NCBI GenBank assembly: GCA_003640385.1
Contig: RCAB01000063.1
Coordinates: forward strand, 145,501 to 209,500
DNA length: 64,000 bases
Direction of reading: 5' to 3'
DNA from: Setaria digitata
Taxonomy: Eukaryota > Nematoda > Chromadorea > Rhabditida > Setariidae
Made by a program: the position numbers and the translations under genes. Shown one piece after another: positions 25,289 to 38,500 of this stretch (its first letter is position 1; every line of letters begins with the position of its first letter). The notes below the pieces were generated by a model. It made no database searches. It saw only the letters and a program-made list of their open reading frames with translations, and had not been told where the DNA came from.

Positions 25289-28200
25289 CTAAACAGATAA
25301 GGCCTTTGCTGAATAGTCCTGTTTGATGGATCCGGATATCTGTGGACCGCCCAAACCATTATGCTTCTGAAAGTGAAACTGTATTAAGAAAATTATTTCT
25401 CATACCAACAAACCAACCAATAACGAACGAGCCGTAGATCTATTGCACAAAATTTGAAACTTGCAAAAATAAACAAAAGGAAAAAATTTATGCACCAAAA
25501 TTGTGTCTTTAATTTTCCTTTTGACACGTAGAGCAGTATGTCGACAGTCAATACTTGCACTCCAACATTCACTTATCAGTTCACAGATTTCTTTCAAACA
25601 AGGCTAAAATGGAACACCTTAGTTTTTAAACTCAGTAAATGTTTAAATCTAATAAAACTAAAAAATTTATTTATGAAAATGAAATGAAAAAAAAAAGAAT
25701 TTTAAGTTATCAAGAACATAGTCAAGAAATAGACTGTTGATAACAATACGGAAAAAAATTACATCTCTGATCCAAGCATCTTCCAGTAATGGCCTCTTGC
25801 CTTCGAAACAAACAAGCCTACGCATTTGTTCAAATGATGGATCCGGATCGACCATACCATCAAATGGTTGCATTGGAGGTCGTGCTTTTAACGACTGTAA
25901 ATGATTTAGAGCTATATAACGCATGCCTGAGACACAATTTTTCCTCACCCCAACTAAAAATACCTAATAAAAATAAGGATAAATTTCAAAATGACCATTG
26001 AATTGTCGGAAATACTTTGATGATCCACCACATTGGTTGAAACATTGGTAATATATCTAGATACATCAGGATTCGCAACAAAGCCGGGCAGAAGTTTCGT
26101 CGTACCACTTCCACTACCACTACTTCCAATACCACTGTCACTTTCAGAGGCTCTTGAAAGACAGTTGTCTTCCTGAAAACATCATATTAAAAAACCATTT
26201 GATTGACCTGACCACTACTGCAACTGCTAGGGATATCAGAGACCACTTTAACAAGGTTTTCATAAGAACATCCACCAAAACGAACAGTACTTTGTATATA
26301 AGGACCATTTCTACCCAAAACCTGACCTAAATCAGAAAACAAACTGTAATTCTTTTTTCATTATTTGAGACAATTAAAATACCTAAACAATCAGCACGGA
26401 GGCTTTTTTTTAAACAATATACGAAGCACACTGTTCACTGTCTCACAAAACCTCTAAAATGAAATAAGGATTAATAAGCAAGATTTTTCTAATATATTTA
26501 AATGAATTAATTAAGATGGACGTATATCATTTGGTGAAAAGCCTAAATCCTCGAATACAACATCTACCAAACACATCTGAATTTTCCTTGAACTGACCTG
26601 AATTCGTCGCAAGATTTCCCAAATAACTAAAGCAAACGAATATATATCAGCCATTTTAAAATGATGAAAATTTTTGACATTCAAAGATTTGTCCAACACT
26701 TCCGGCGCCATATACCTCTTGGTACCCACTTGTATATTTATGTCCGTTCTAGTTTTTACCATATCTTCACTTAAAACGTTATATTTTAACTGCGTGGTTT
26801 GAAAATAGCTAATTGGTTCTTAAACCACAAAGTTTTACAACGTAATAAAAGTCTCGACTGTTTAAAAACATATACTTACGTCAATGCTAATCCAAAATCA
26901 GCTATGCAACAAACATAAGGTCTTTTAACGATGATGTTTTTCGATTTTACGTCACGGTGTGCAATGGCCGGTTTCTGCGGTGTGCCTGTTCCATGTAAAG
27001 CACTATGCAAATGTTCCAAGCCGCAAATTGCACTAAAACACTAAGTAGTGAACAAAAGATTTATAAACACTGAGCAGTGAACAAGAGAATATAATTTAAT
27101 TTTAAAAAATAATTTCCACCTATATGCCAAATGCAGAGCTTCGCTCACAGAGAGAGTTTCACCGCGTTGCAAATATTCAAAAAGAGAACCATAGGCGTGA
27201 AAATCAGTAATTAGGAGCATCCGTGTGATCGAGTCCTCGCTACCAATATCCGCAGCAACAAATTCTACAAACACAAAGTCAGTTAACCATTAAAAATTCT
27301 ATTCAGTGCTTAATAATAGTCACAGAATTACTAATTGAAAGCTTACGCAGTATATTTTCGTGATTTAACATTTGCGTCTGATAAATTTCCTTTTCATTTT
27401 TCCACGAATCTTCTTCTGTAGTATAAAATGTCTAGAAAAAGATGAAATTAATATGAAAAGATTAATAATACTACCAACAAAATATAAAACATTATACTGA
27501 AGAAAAGTAAGACTACCTTAACAGCAACAATGCGATCGCCACGGTAACGTGCTTTCTTCACTTCCCCGTAGCGTCCTTTACCCACTACGGACAAAAACTC
27601 AAGATCTTGGGCAACAGTACGTTGATTTAAACTCGCAAAACCCGAGCCCGAACCACTACTGAAACAACTTCTTCGTCACACAAACATCATGTGGATAATT
27701 ACACTCAAAGGAAAAACGACAAAATATTAAATGATGGGTAAATAAAACTACCAATACAGGAATACCTGACATCATATAACATTGGAGCCTTTTCGATTTC
27801 ACCCGTATCCATCATTTGGAGGGTTGACTTCTCAAGTGATGGCTTCAGTTTTTCAGCTGTAAAGTCCACTAGGCAATACATCCCAAAAAACTATTTACTA
27901 TCACATTTTCCTGTCCAGATATAAGAGTAATACATAAATTTTAGCTGCTCTTGCACCTTGGAAAAATTTTTTTTTCTTAACGATCGAATAAAAAAATCAA
28001 GAACTCATTAATTCACAATATCATCTTAACCTTATTACTCATTACAATCATAAAATGATTTTTACCTATGAATAAACGTCGCCAAAAAAGAAGCGATGCA
28101 ATGCTAGCAAATATCGAAAAAAGTACAACATATATAACAACAGTAATTGTCATATGAGAGCGTAGTTGACGATCAACAATTACTCCTGCAAAATAACATT

Positions 28201-30388
28201 CTTCTAAACGTAACGTATTACGAGAGAAAAAAAAAAGCGACCGCCACCAATACTAATAACTCTTATATAAAGAACATTGATTTGATAGATTTTCTAAAAA
28301 ATCAAATTCTAATTTATTTCAGTTTTTTTTTTTTTTCACCAACTAAAACCACCTTCGGGTGAGACATTTACATAAGCTGGCACGGACAAATTACGATTAC
28401 AGTAATTTCCTTCCTGACAGCATGCAATACTTTTCGGTCGAGCATGTGCAACCAAATGGGCTTTACACTGAAAAATAAATTGAAGGTAACACAATTTGTT
28501 AAATATCATAAAATAGACGAATGAAATGACTAGGGTTGTAGCTGCTCCAATCTTTTTAACGGTGAGTCAAAGGTCCACTACTCAACAAGGCATATTATTT
28601 ACTTTGAATAACTACAGAAGAAAAATATGCTAAAAAAGTTCTTGCAATGCAATTTCCATACAGTAAAATAGGAACCGCCAGAGCCACGAGTTAAAGGGGC
28701 GCAGCCAAATAAATGCACTGTCTGCATCTGTTTCAATTTCTTATCGTAGATCTGAAAATACAAATTCCATGTAGGAAGAAATTAAACACCTCGATTTTAT
28801 AAATTTATGAAGCTACAAGTTATTTCGTAGAGAACAAACTTCTTCCGTGAAATGGAAGCAGGAAGCTTCCAAATGTTTGATGCATGTGAAATTGGTAAAT
28901 CCACCACATAATTCTGGAGCATAATTACAGTAGCAAAAGCTTCGTTCATCCTCATACTTTGCTCGTGCCTTAAATGTATTAAAAACATGTTAAGTCTACT
29001 CTTAAATTAAAAACAGCAATTCCCTATCTGCAAAGTTTCAGAACCTAAGCTCAATTTGGAGTTAAAAAATAAATGGACAAGTAAAACTCAGTGGTTACCT
29101 ATGTTAACAATTAATCATCCAAAACTGCAACACAGTGATAAAGAAAATCATCATTAGTTCAAGAATCAGAATTCAGTCTTTTAGGACAATTCCCTTATAG
29201 GAGAATGGATAAAAAGAAACTGAATGTAGCCGACACTTTAAAACAAGTAAATAAGTCTATCAATATATACACACTTTATATGATTTTTAGATTTTAATAT
29301 CAAAAGAGCACACATTTTTCCTTATCCGATCAACTTCTGATTCGCCCTTGTTTGAATTAAACTGATATGGTAGCCCCTGCGCATCAATCGGTATCGATAA
29401 ATCACCGTCTGCATCGTATCGCTCAGCTGAATCGAGAACTTGCTTACGACCTTAAAAATGAAATTTGATACATTTAAAGTGAACATACTGCATGTAAATG
29501 CATTATTAATAGGACTAGCATCTAACAGTAAGGAGAATCTAACCTGCATCTTGAGACATACAATAATTTTCCATCTGTAGATAATGAAGACAATTATTGG
29601 TAAAGACAATTAACTTTAGAAAAACCAACCGTACTCCTGCAAGCTCCCATTCACTAGCATATAGGAAATTTTAAGCAGCCAAGCAACAGTGAGTATTTCA
29701 ATCATTCTAGATAACATGTTTTAGCCAATTTCATCTGCAATTTTATTCATTTTATCACTCCGATTTAAAATTTCACTTCTTAAACTTTATTCTTTAAAAC
29801 GAATTTCCTGAAATCGTTAAAAATTTATAGAGGAAGCACTTTTCAATCAGCACAGCCTTCATCACTAAAGGTGTAAAAAAAAAATTTCCCATCCCATCAT
29901 AGAATAATGGAACATGAAATGAGAGCTGACTTTAAAGTCATTAACAGAAGCAATTGACACGCTATCGGTGAGTAACTTCAAAACCATATATAATCAGCGG
30001 TTTTCTTAATAATTATTTTGTGAAATCACTGGGGATAATGAACAAAAACTAAACAAAGGATCGATAAACATTAACTTTCATCTAAAACATTGATACTATT
30101 GCGGAATGTTGACGACTCCTACACAACACTTCTATTATCATCAACTTATATAGTCAGTCAGTCACATGCGAAAGTTTAATCAATTAGAAAAACAAAAAAA
30201 AAGAATGTAAATTTTATAAAATTTAACAGAAAATAAAAAATAAAAATATAAAACGAGGAATAGTAATGCCATACAAGAAAAGGAATCAGCACGTTACGGG
30301 TCATCATTATGTTCAGTGACGATGCCAAGAAAAAAAAAGCAAATAGAAAAGCAAAAGGTAGGGTGTGTTGCTCGGATCGCAAGTGCAT
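25289..30388 (-). CDS. TGF-beta/BMP type I receptor serine/threonine kinase (SMA-6/DAF-1 class) with kinase insert
   Basis: Single-pass receptor kinase that phosphorylates receptor Smads. Exons: 30388-30275, 29574-29544, 29450-29314, 28968-28840, 28751-28662, 28467-28353, 28185-28066, 27856-27766, 27658-27517, 27431-27347, 27264-27120, 27032-26880, 26769-26598, 26321-26208, 26172-26016, 25953-25763, 25603-25496, 25366-25289; about 723 residues. The first three exons are the least certain (two donors are possible for the first and third). Order: signal peptide ([15 protein letters not shown]); cysteine-rich ectodomain (SFCYCNY to CCQEGNYCN); TM about 216-238 ([20 protein letters not shown]); GS box SSGSGSG; kinase with [26 protein letters not shown]; then [15 protein letters not shown] and TALRVKRKI, diagnostic of type I receptors. 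The L45 loop (AADIGSEDS) looks more BMP-receptor-like, which would favour SMA-6, but this is not decisive. Exons at 26321-26016 and the start of the next insert about 115 residues between kinase subdomains IX and X. Confidence 0.93.
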
Positions 30389-30577
30389 ATGCTCCGACAC
30401 AACGGCGCCATTACCCTATCCAATCCAATTAGTTCTTCTATCAGGAATGATGAAATAAAGTGTGCGATTTAAATTTTGATTAAAAAAAAAGAGAAGAAAA
30501 CTTTCATGTTTTTTTCCTTTGAAATATCCCTTTCAGATTACTTCTAAGTTCGCTTAAGCCAGATCCGGTTTCTGCTG

Positions 30578-30741
30578 TTACTTTTTATCCTGTTGTTTCA
30601 CCGTTTGTGGAATTTTCGGAGCATGAGAACAGTTAATGCTTTCAATATTTATTGCGGTACCTGTAGGATAAGTGATTTTTATCGGCTGAAATTTTACACA
30701 GTCCAGTCCCACAACAGTTTTATCGGCTTTACATAATCGAC
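30578..30741 (-). CDS. 3'-terminal coding exon of an unrecognised gene
   Basis: After a good acceptor (TTTGTTTCAG) an open frame with three cysteines runs 53 residues to a TAA (RLCKADKTVVGLDC, INCSHAPKIPQT, then basic and polar residues). Codon use and the cysteine spacing look like real protein, perhaps the tail of a secreted or lumenal protein. Upstream exons between 30742 and 33050 could not be assigned because no donor with the required one-base phase stood out. The stop lies 189 bases before the receptor ATG, close enough for an operon. An alternative is that ACG|GTGAAA near the end is a donor and the exon belongs to a longer receptor transcript; this seems less likely because a separate signal-peptide exon follows. 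Confidence 0.45.
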
Positions 30742-33050
30742 CTGAAACAAAAGCAAATGCTTGAAATGCCCCGAAAATAACCCCCAAGATCTCTTGCCCC
30801 TTATTTCAGGTTTCTGTTTATTCCAGCGTCACCAGGACACTTCAGAAATACAATAGCTGACGTGTTCGTGGATCAAAATTCAGAATCCTTCTACAGTCTC
30901 AGACAACCATGTCACTAACAAGAAGGTATGCCATACTCTAAAGCATGAAATATAGCATATTTTCTAGTTTGCACAATCTTAAGTTCTTTCTTCAAGAAAA
31001 TCTTCAGCCTTTATTGTTGTTTGAAAATCGAGCCACTAGAATTACGTCAATTATAACTCCATGAACCTATTCTAATGAGGTAAAATTCGTAACCGTAGAT
31101 TCGAACATTTATGATTTCTACACTTCATATCTTTAAAAGTAGATTTACCTTCCAGATCCCACTAGGTCAAGTTCTACAAAATATATTAAAGAATCACTGA
31201 GAACGAACGACATGGATTCTACATAACACCACGACAGTGCTACATTAATCAACTACCCAGTTCTCAATATGTATGCATCGATGAAGGAATTTCATGTTAG
31301 ATATTATAGTAGGCCAATTTTCGCATATGATTTCAATAAGAATCGGAAAATTATTTCGCCCAGTTCACTCTAACACAAATGATGCAAACAACTTAATTTA
31401 AAATGCCACACTGTATAATTTTAAAAGGTGAATGTATTTAGCTGCTGATAAAAAAAAAATTTAGAAAAACCTCACTAGGAAGCATGTAGTGTAAGAAAAG
31501 CCATGTTCAAAATCAGCATTTTCATCGTTTCTTGTTTGCCAGAAAAAAAAATTTTCATTATGAAGCAAAATTGATTAAGAATAAAAAAAAAAAAAAGAAT
31601 ACATTATACACATCTCCACAAGAAAAACTTTAGAAAGGAAAACTGGAAAAAGTGGCGTCCGATCTCAATAACAACAAATGAAATTCCGACTAACTAAGTC
31701 CAATCCTGCAAAGTAAATTTGCATCTCATATGTAACATCGACGATGGAAATTCTAGAAACAAAATATTTGCAAAAAAAAAAAAAATTAATGAGACAAGAT
31801 ACAGATGAGCAAACCTAATCACCAAATACAAAGAAGTTACATGAAACTCCAAATCAACAAGAACATAGTTTTGAGAACAACATTACAAATGAAAGAAATC
31901 GGTACCCATTACAAAAATAATAATAACGGTTTTTCTTTTTAAGTAAACTATTAAACAAAATGATTCTTAAAAGGGATTTTGCACATAAGGAAAATTTTCG
32001 GAAGGTATTGCATATGTTATTATTAATACTATCTAAATTAATTAATTACACATTTCTCATCGAATGCCCACTTCAACAGAACTTTCATTCAATGCAGCTT
32101 GATTTACATACATTGCCTTACGAATAAATTAATCATGTGCAAAACAAAGAAATATGAAAAGTTTCTGTACCTCGTTTCACGAGTTTGCGTGTACACAAAC
32201 AGAATCAACAATCGACCAAAACGACTAAATATAAAGTATGAACAAAATAATACTAAATTTGGAAAATGATGACTGATTATGATACCCACCCCCCTAAGCT
32301 CAATAATAGTATAAACAAAACAGAGATTACATTTGTGGATAGAAGGTAAGAAGACCATTGGTAATGATGATAAATTGTCACTCTTAATCAATTACTGATG
32401 TATTCCACTTTGTCAGCATAATTTAAATGAATGCTAAAACTTCTAAGTCGAGACTTTCTTAGAAAAAAAATTCAATTTATAAAGTTTGTCAAGAGCAACT
32501 ACCTATTTCATCTCCGAAAAAATGTACTGGTTTGATTTCAATCCAGAAAATGCTCAAAAAACTTAAATCCAGGAAAGAAGGCCCACTACATGTGTGTCCC
32601 ACACATTTTATTCTCGAACCCGAGAAACCAAAACTATGTTTTAAGATGACTGAAAGAGGATATGTTCAACAGGAATGGACATATTAACTATGACACAAGC
32701 TGAAACATACAACATGAAATGTCACACACACTGTTTCACCTTGTTCATACCCGTATTAAATATATCATTCAATCAATCATCACATCGAGTGAATCATTCT
32801 GGGAACTAGTTAAAAGAAGCAGCTTAGCACATCTGTACCCCCTATCAACTGCGCACTACTACCTTCAATAAATGAAAGCAAATCACACGTTACAAAAAAA
32901 AAAAAACGTGTTACATGAGTAAGATAAGAACATATTGTAATTTTAACAGCTGCTCCCTTTTTACTGAGCGGACTTACTTCTGCGAATGTAACTATCTCAA
33001 TCTTAGGTAGGGTCTCCAAACTCTCAATATGTATGCGACTAATTCAGCAA
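30742..33050. other. Region between the unrecognised terminal exon and the ataxin-7-like gene
   Basis: This 2.3 kb must contain the 3' UTR of the 33051-39991 gene and probably the missing 5' exons of the 30578 gene. A strong donor-like site (GCAGAA|GTAAGTCC) lies at about 32969 on the minus strand, but no coding path through it could be supported. Confidence 0.4.
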
Positions 33051-35497
33051 TCAGAAAGTACGCGATTCCGAAGCGAATGATGATAAAGGGATGATAGTGG
33101 GATTGGTTGATGAGGATGAAACAGTCCCAAATAAAGATGCTTGATAACTGTCATTGTAATGGGTTGAATTTGAGCATTTTGTAAGTACCGGTACTGGAAC
33201 AACAGTAACTGTACGTCCATTACCACTACGAATGCCAGCAAAAGAGGCATTACGCAGTTGTGCTGTTTGAACAGTGATACCATGCGGTACATTTGGACGA
33301 TTCTCCATTGATGATGCGAACGACGAACAATCTCTTACCATCCCATTATTCAGTAAATGTGAACCGACATAATCAGCTGTAATTTCGTGGCAAAACTATT
33401 ACAAAATATGAGGTATTATATGTGAAGGGAAAAGAGAAAAGCTTTACACGAATTACATTACTTTGACAGACAGTAAAAATCTTTCGGTGATTTGAGAAAG
33501 CCATGTCGCATCAGCAAGCAAATTCCTAAAAACACGTTATCCAGCATTCGAAAAGCAGTGGAAAAACAAAGCATGACATAGGAGAAATATTTCAAATATA
33601 CATCGGTTCATCTTTTGCACAATCATTCGGACAGTTACATCGAACAGTTATTACAATACTTTTTGGTTAACGGTCAGTCGTATGCGAGAAACAACCATGC
33701 CTACAATGGCGACTATCAAATTGCTCCGCTTAACCCACGTATTACTTTGGTAGTAAATAAAACAGTTTTGTAGGTATAAAAACAACGATAAAGAAGAATT
33801 TTTATGAACCGATGCACCAGTTTCCGTTGTTACTATATGCCGGTGAAAACAATGCAGTTAATTATAAATCTTATTCGCCGCTCAAAGAAAAAAATTAGTT
33901 GATGAACATTAAAAAAACTAAGAGAAAAAAAGCGCACCAACCTCCAAAGCGACTTTCCATATCATCCGCAGGTGATGTTAACTTTGTTCTATGCATCTGC
34001 CTCGAAGAACTATTCTGTTGAATTTGATATGAAGAATTATAACTTGAACGCTGCTTGCTTTTACTTGCAATAGTCGCTCCACGCTGTATATTACTAGCAG
34101 CAGCGTATGAATGCAAGCCGCAAGCTGAAAAATACATATGTATCATAGCTTCATTTCTCCTTGATCCAACAGAGCATTCATGATCCTCTCTACAAAGACT
34201 AGCTGCACTGTGGAAATGAAACAAAGGTAATTTTTATTTACAACCCGCTAATAGGACTTGATCTATTAATGAATATGAAATGTCCATTGGCATCTTGTAA
34301 GGTTTAAACTCACACCTACCTTGATACATCCGATCCCTGGCATTAATACGCACTACATCTGCCATAGAACTCGTAGGATAACTGTTCCTTCCATTTTTCA
34401 GTTCCGGATGAAGAACTAAAGTTTTCTCAGTCCCGGATGATGAATGGTGATTGCTGACTCGCCGACCTGTTGACACTTTCACACTCCGCAAGCCTTCTAA
34501 ACAGAAAGATATTTAAAGTGCCAAATTTCAGAAATAAATTGTAGTTTATACAACTTATTCATTTTCAAAACTTGAGCTGAAAGCGTTGCATCTATATACC
34601 TTAATAAGAGCATACCATTAACTGTAGTTGAGGATCGAACTCTGTTGAAAACTGTTGGCTGCAATTTTTGTATAGCTACCTGCCTCACCGTTGGTTCGAC
34701 CCGTGACTGATGTTCTATATGTCGAACTTCTGTACAGCCAAATTCACTTACTTCTCTTTCACGATCCTTTCGTTGCCTCTATAAAAATTTTCTCGCTAAA
34801 TTCATTATAATGGAATATGATGTGTAGTGAAAGTTAAAAAAAAAAAGCTTCAACTAAATCTTTAACTTTCGAAGCTGGAAATGAAAAGAGCAAAGATTTA
34901 CTCTTAATTAAAAAAACTAGTTCAATTTATTTAAAAGATTACGTGTTAACATATTTAACTGAACAACTTGTTTAATTTGTTGAAAAGACTATGGGAACGT
35001 AAATAAACTAACATTATATATATGATCGAGATCAGTAGAATGCGATGATTTCGATGGTATATATACATAACGATAGTCCGGACGTATCACGGTCCTACCA
35101 TGAATTGGTACGCATACTTCGTGTGGTGTTACCTGTGATGTAGCAGGCTGTTGCATTGAATCTGTATGAGAACGGATTGTACGAACAACCCGTTGCGCAT
35201 ATCCTTTCTTCCGTGGCACTTGAGAAACATAGTTTGAGCTCCTGAAAAAACTTGTTTTGGAAGCACTGGGATTTATTTTCGGAATAATTTTATGTTTTTT
35301 TTTTTTAAATGAACTATGTAATAGGATATGGTTTTTTACATTTCGATAAAATAATAATGCTAGTGAACAAAACAATGTCTACTAACAATTTACAACAAAA
35401 TAAGGATTATATATAGATATGAAATGAACACTTTTGCAACATCACTGGAAGGATAAACTGACATTTTCCCACCTATCTTTATCAAACCTCCAAGTAT

Positions 35498-35531
<34 letters not shown>

Positions 35532-38500
35532 CGAGTTCCATTAAAGCTAACAGATGCTACTGAGCCGTAGTCATAAGGATGTTCGTTTAACGCTTCATCA
35601 GTAAGTTTCACCGCCGTGTTCCTTCCTAAAGATATCCGATTGCGCTCAGGCCGTAAATTATAATCGACCTGATTGAAGTGCTGCTGCGATTCTGCAAGCA
35701 CATAATATTGTTGCATTGTCGACAAAGACATATCAATGCAGAAAGAGAACAGACTAGTCAGTGAAGCATATTCCGACAAAAAATGATAAAGAAACAAGCC
35801 TACCTTGGTTAAGAACTGCTAGCTGTATCGAGTCTCGCATTTCTCTGTGCATCCCCTCCGTCATATTATTATTATGAAAACTTGGCAACTGGGGTGACCT
35901 TTCCACATCGTCTGGTAAATCGTGTATTCTACAAAAAAATTCTTTGCAAATAAAACAAGAACATAATCACAGATTTAGTTGCAATGAAAAAATGTTTGGA
36001 AACGAACCCATGGTTCTGTTCAGTTGAAAAAATATCTGGAGGCGAGGATCTCGTTTGCGGTGGATAATCTACAGTTGTTTTCCCATTTATTGGAACCGTC
36101 AATAACCTCGCATTTGGATAATAAATTTTTTGTTCTTGATCGATGTAGACATCATGATATGATACACCACTAAAACATCGAAATATCGTAAAAAAAAAAT
36201 TCTGGCTTTTGTGCCACATTTTGTTCCGAAAGTAACAACTTGTGAATATACCCAGCAGAAAATCCCTCCATTGGTGGTGATGAACAAGTCCGATTGCTCC
36301 TTTTCTGTGGTACAAAAGCAACCTGAAAAATGACCACTCTATTACAAGCTGTTGCTTTAATTTTTCCGTGATCAGGAGAGGTTACTAACTTTCTTAGTTC
36401 ATCCAGAAATTAGAAAAATTCTACGAATATTTGTGACAGACCTGTCAGATAAAAAGGTATGTCTGCAACTATACTGGAATGTCAAACAGATAATATATTT
36501 AAAAAGCAGTCATGTTTTAATCAGAATTTCAAAAAAAAAAAAAACTTGCCGAAACAAGTTGTGGGCAACGAGACTGCTCATGAGGGAAGCATATCTTTTG
36601 CTCCATCACAGGATGTGTCCTTTGATTAAATTCATTTCTTCTGTAATCTTCTTCATCACGTGGTATATGCCGATTTCTCATATCATCCAAAACCTCTCCT
36701 CTTGGATAACCATCATACAAACATCTATAAACACCATCAATTCTAACTAGATTTTAAAAAATTAGAATAAATGGATGTGAAGCAATCGCCATTAATGGCA
36801 TCTTTTATAAGTTAATAACCTTTATAGACTTTATGACTTTATAGACTAGCATAAAACGATCACTGGCGACATATTAGGATTTCAAAAGTAATCATAACAT
36901 GCAATTTCGTAATTTATGATCTCCAATGAAGCTGATAAACTAAAACATACGGTCCAGTTGCAACAAGCCTTTCCTCAATTGGATAATGAGTTTCAATATT
37001 TCCACCACTTCCATTCACATCGTCTTCATCCTCCTCTAAGACCATGTATCGATGATCAACAGCATCGTAATCACTCAAACTCAGATTTTCTGCTGGATGT
37101 AAAGACGACGGTTGAGATAAATCGATCATTTCTCGATACCCATTTGGAATAAGTCTTTCATGAGGTTGCAGTAATAGGTTTTCCTCTATATGATGATCAT
37201 GATATATATCTTTTTGCGGCGAAACAATAGGTGCTGCTAAGGGTTCTATATAGCAGTCTTTCTCCGCGACAGGAGATAGCTGAGGAGGCGATGGTACATA
37301 AAATCGGTGTAGATCAGAATCTTCACACAAATGACTTCCATTACTCGGATCTTCAATCGACAATATTGGATTCGGAGCCCAGTTCTGTTGCATTTCGCCT
37401 TTTTCTGACCTGGAATGATTACTGGAAAAAAAAATAATAGCTTTCATCTCAAAAAAGAGGAACTAAACAGTACCCCAATAACTAAGAACGGTCCCTTGGA
37501 ATAATTAAGTACTTCGTACTGCTTCCTGGAACTAAAGTAACTTTACTAAAGTCACCTTCTTCTTCTACTACTAATTCTTCTAAAAATGCTAGGTTGAATG
37601 TCAAAATTGTAATTATCTGATCAGTTCGCAATGTCAAAAGAGCAGAGCTCAGTTCCCGATATCCTGAAAAAGCTCAAAATACAACAGATTCACCCTTGTT
37701 CAACTCTAAACGCACTGGCATGACTAACTTGAGAGTTGGGCATGTTGCCACATCCTGAGATAAATCTGCATAATGTGTATCTAAATCTACTTCATTCCAC
37801 CGTTCAGAACAATCTGCCATCACTTCTGCCTGTCGGTTGGCATTAAACACTTCATCTTCTTGCAACCTTTCTATATTGTCAATTGATTTCAATGCAGTTG
37901 TTGGCTGCGCTTTTTTATCCATAGGTAACAAAACAGAAACGGAAGCTGGTTGTGCTAACACATCCACTGAAACTCTATCAATTTCAGTGGAAGCTTTAGT
38001 GTCTTCAGAAGCCTTGACAATACTGTTATAAATAGGACTATCACCCGTATTATCATGTCTAATAAGAGCATTATTCGATGCTGATCCATCTATACCTTCA
38101 GTATTTTGCTCTGAAAAATAGTTCCATTAAAATGTTAATAATTCGACTCAATTATCTTAAATTTATAAAGGAATTTTATAAATTAGGACTGAAAAATAAA
38201 AAGCGAAACAGTGAATTTGGAAAGTCGAGCATTATGTTATTTAACAGAAAGATGCATTATTGACTAAGAAAGCATATGTTTTTTCAAGTCACACCTGTTC
38301 TTCAAGAATGGAGTAAGATAGTACCTTTCTTAGAAAGTCGCTTTTTCTGCCGAAAATGTTCTAAAGAGAAATTGTCTTCATCGGACGAATCTCGTCTTCT
38401 TTTCTTCCCTTTTTTATCCTTCACCTTGCCATTTAATCGCCGATTAACTCTAACATTCACTTGCAGTTCGTCCTTGGTATCAAGAGGCAAAGTTGAATTA

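Noticed and set aside
32810..33019. 69-codon minus-strand frame after the ataxin-7-like stop
   Set aside because: No ATG, and joining it to the preceding exon would need an intron of about 40 bases in the wrong phase; treated as 3' UTR.
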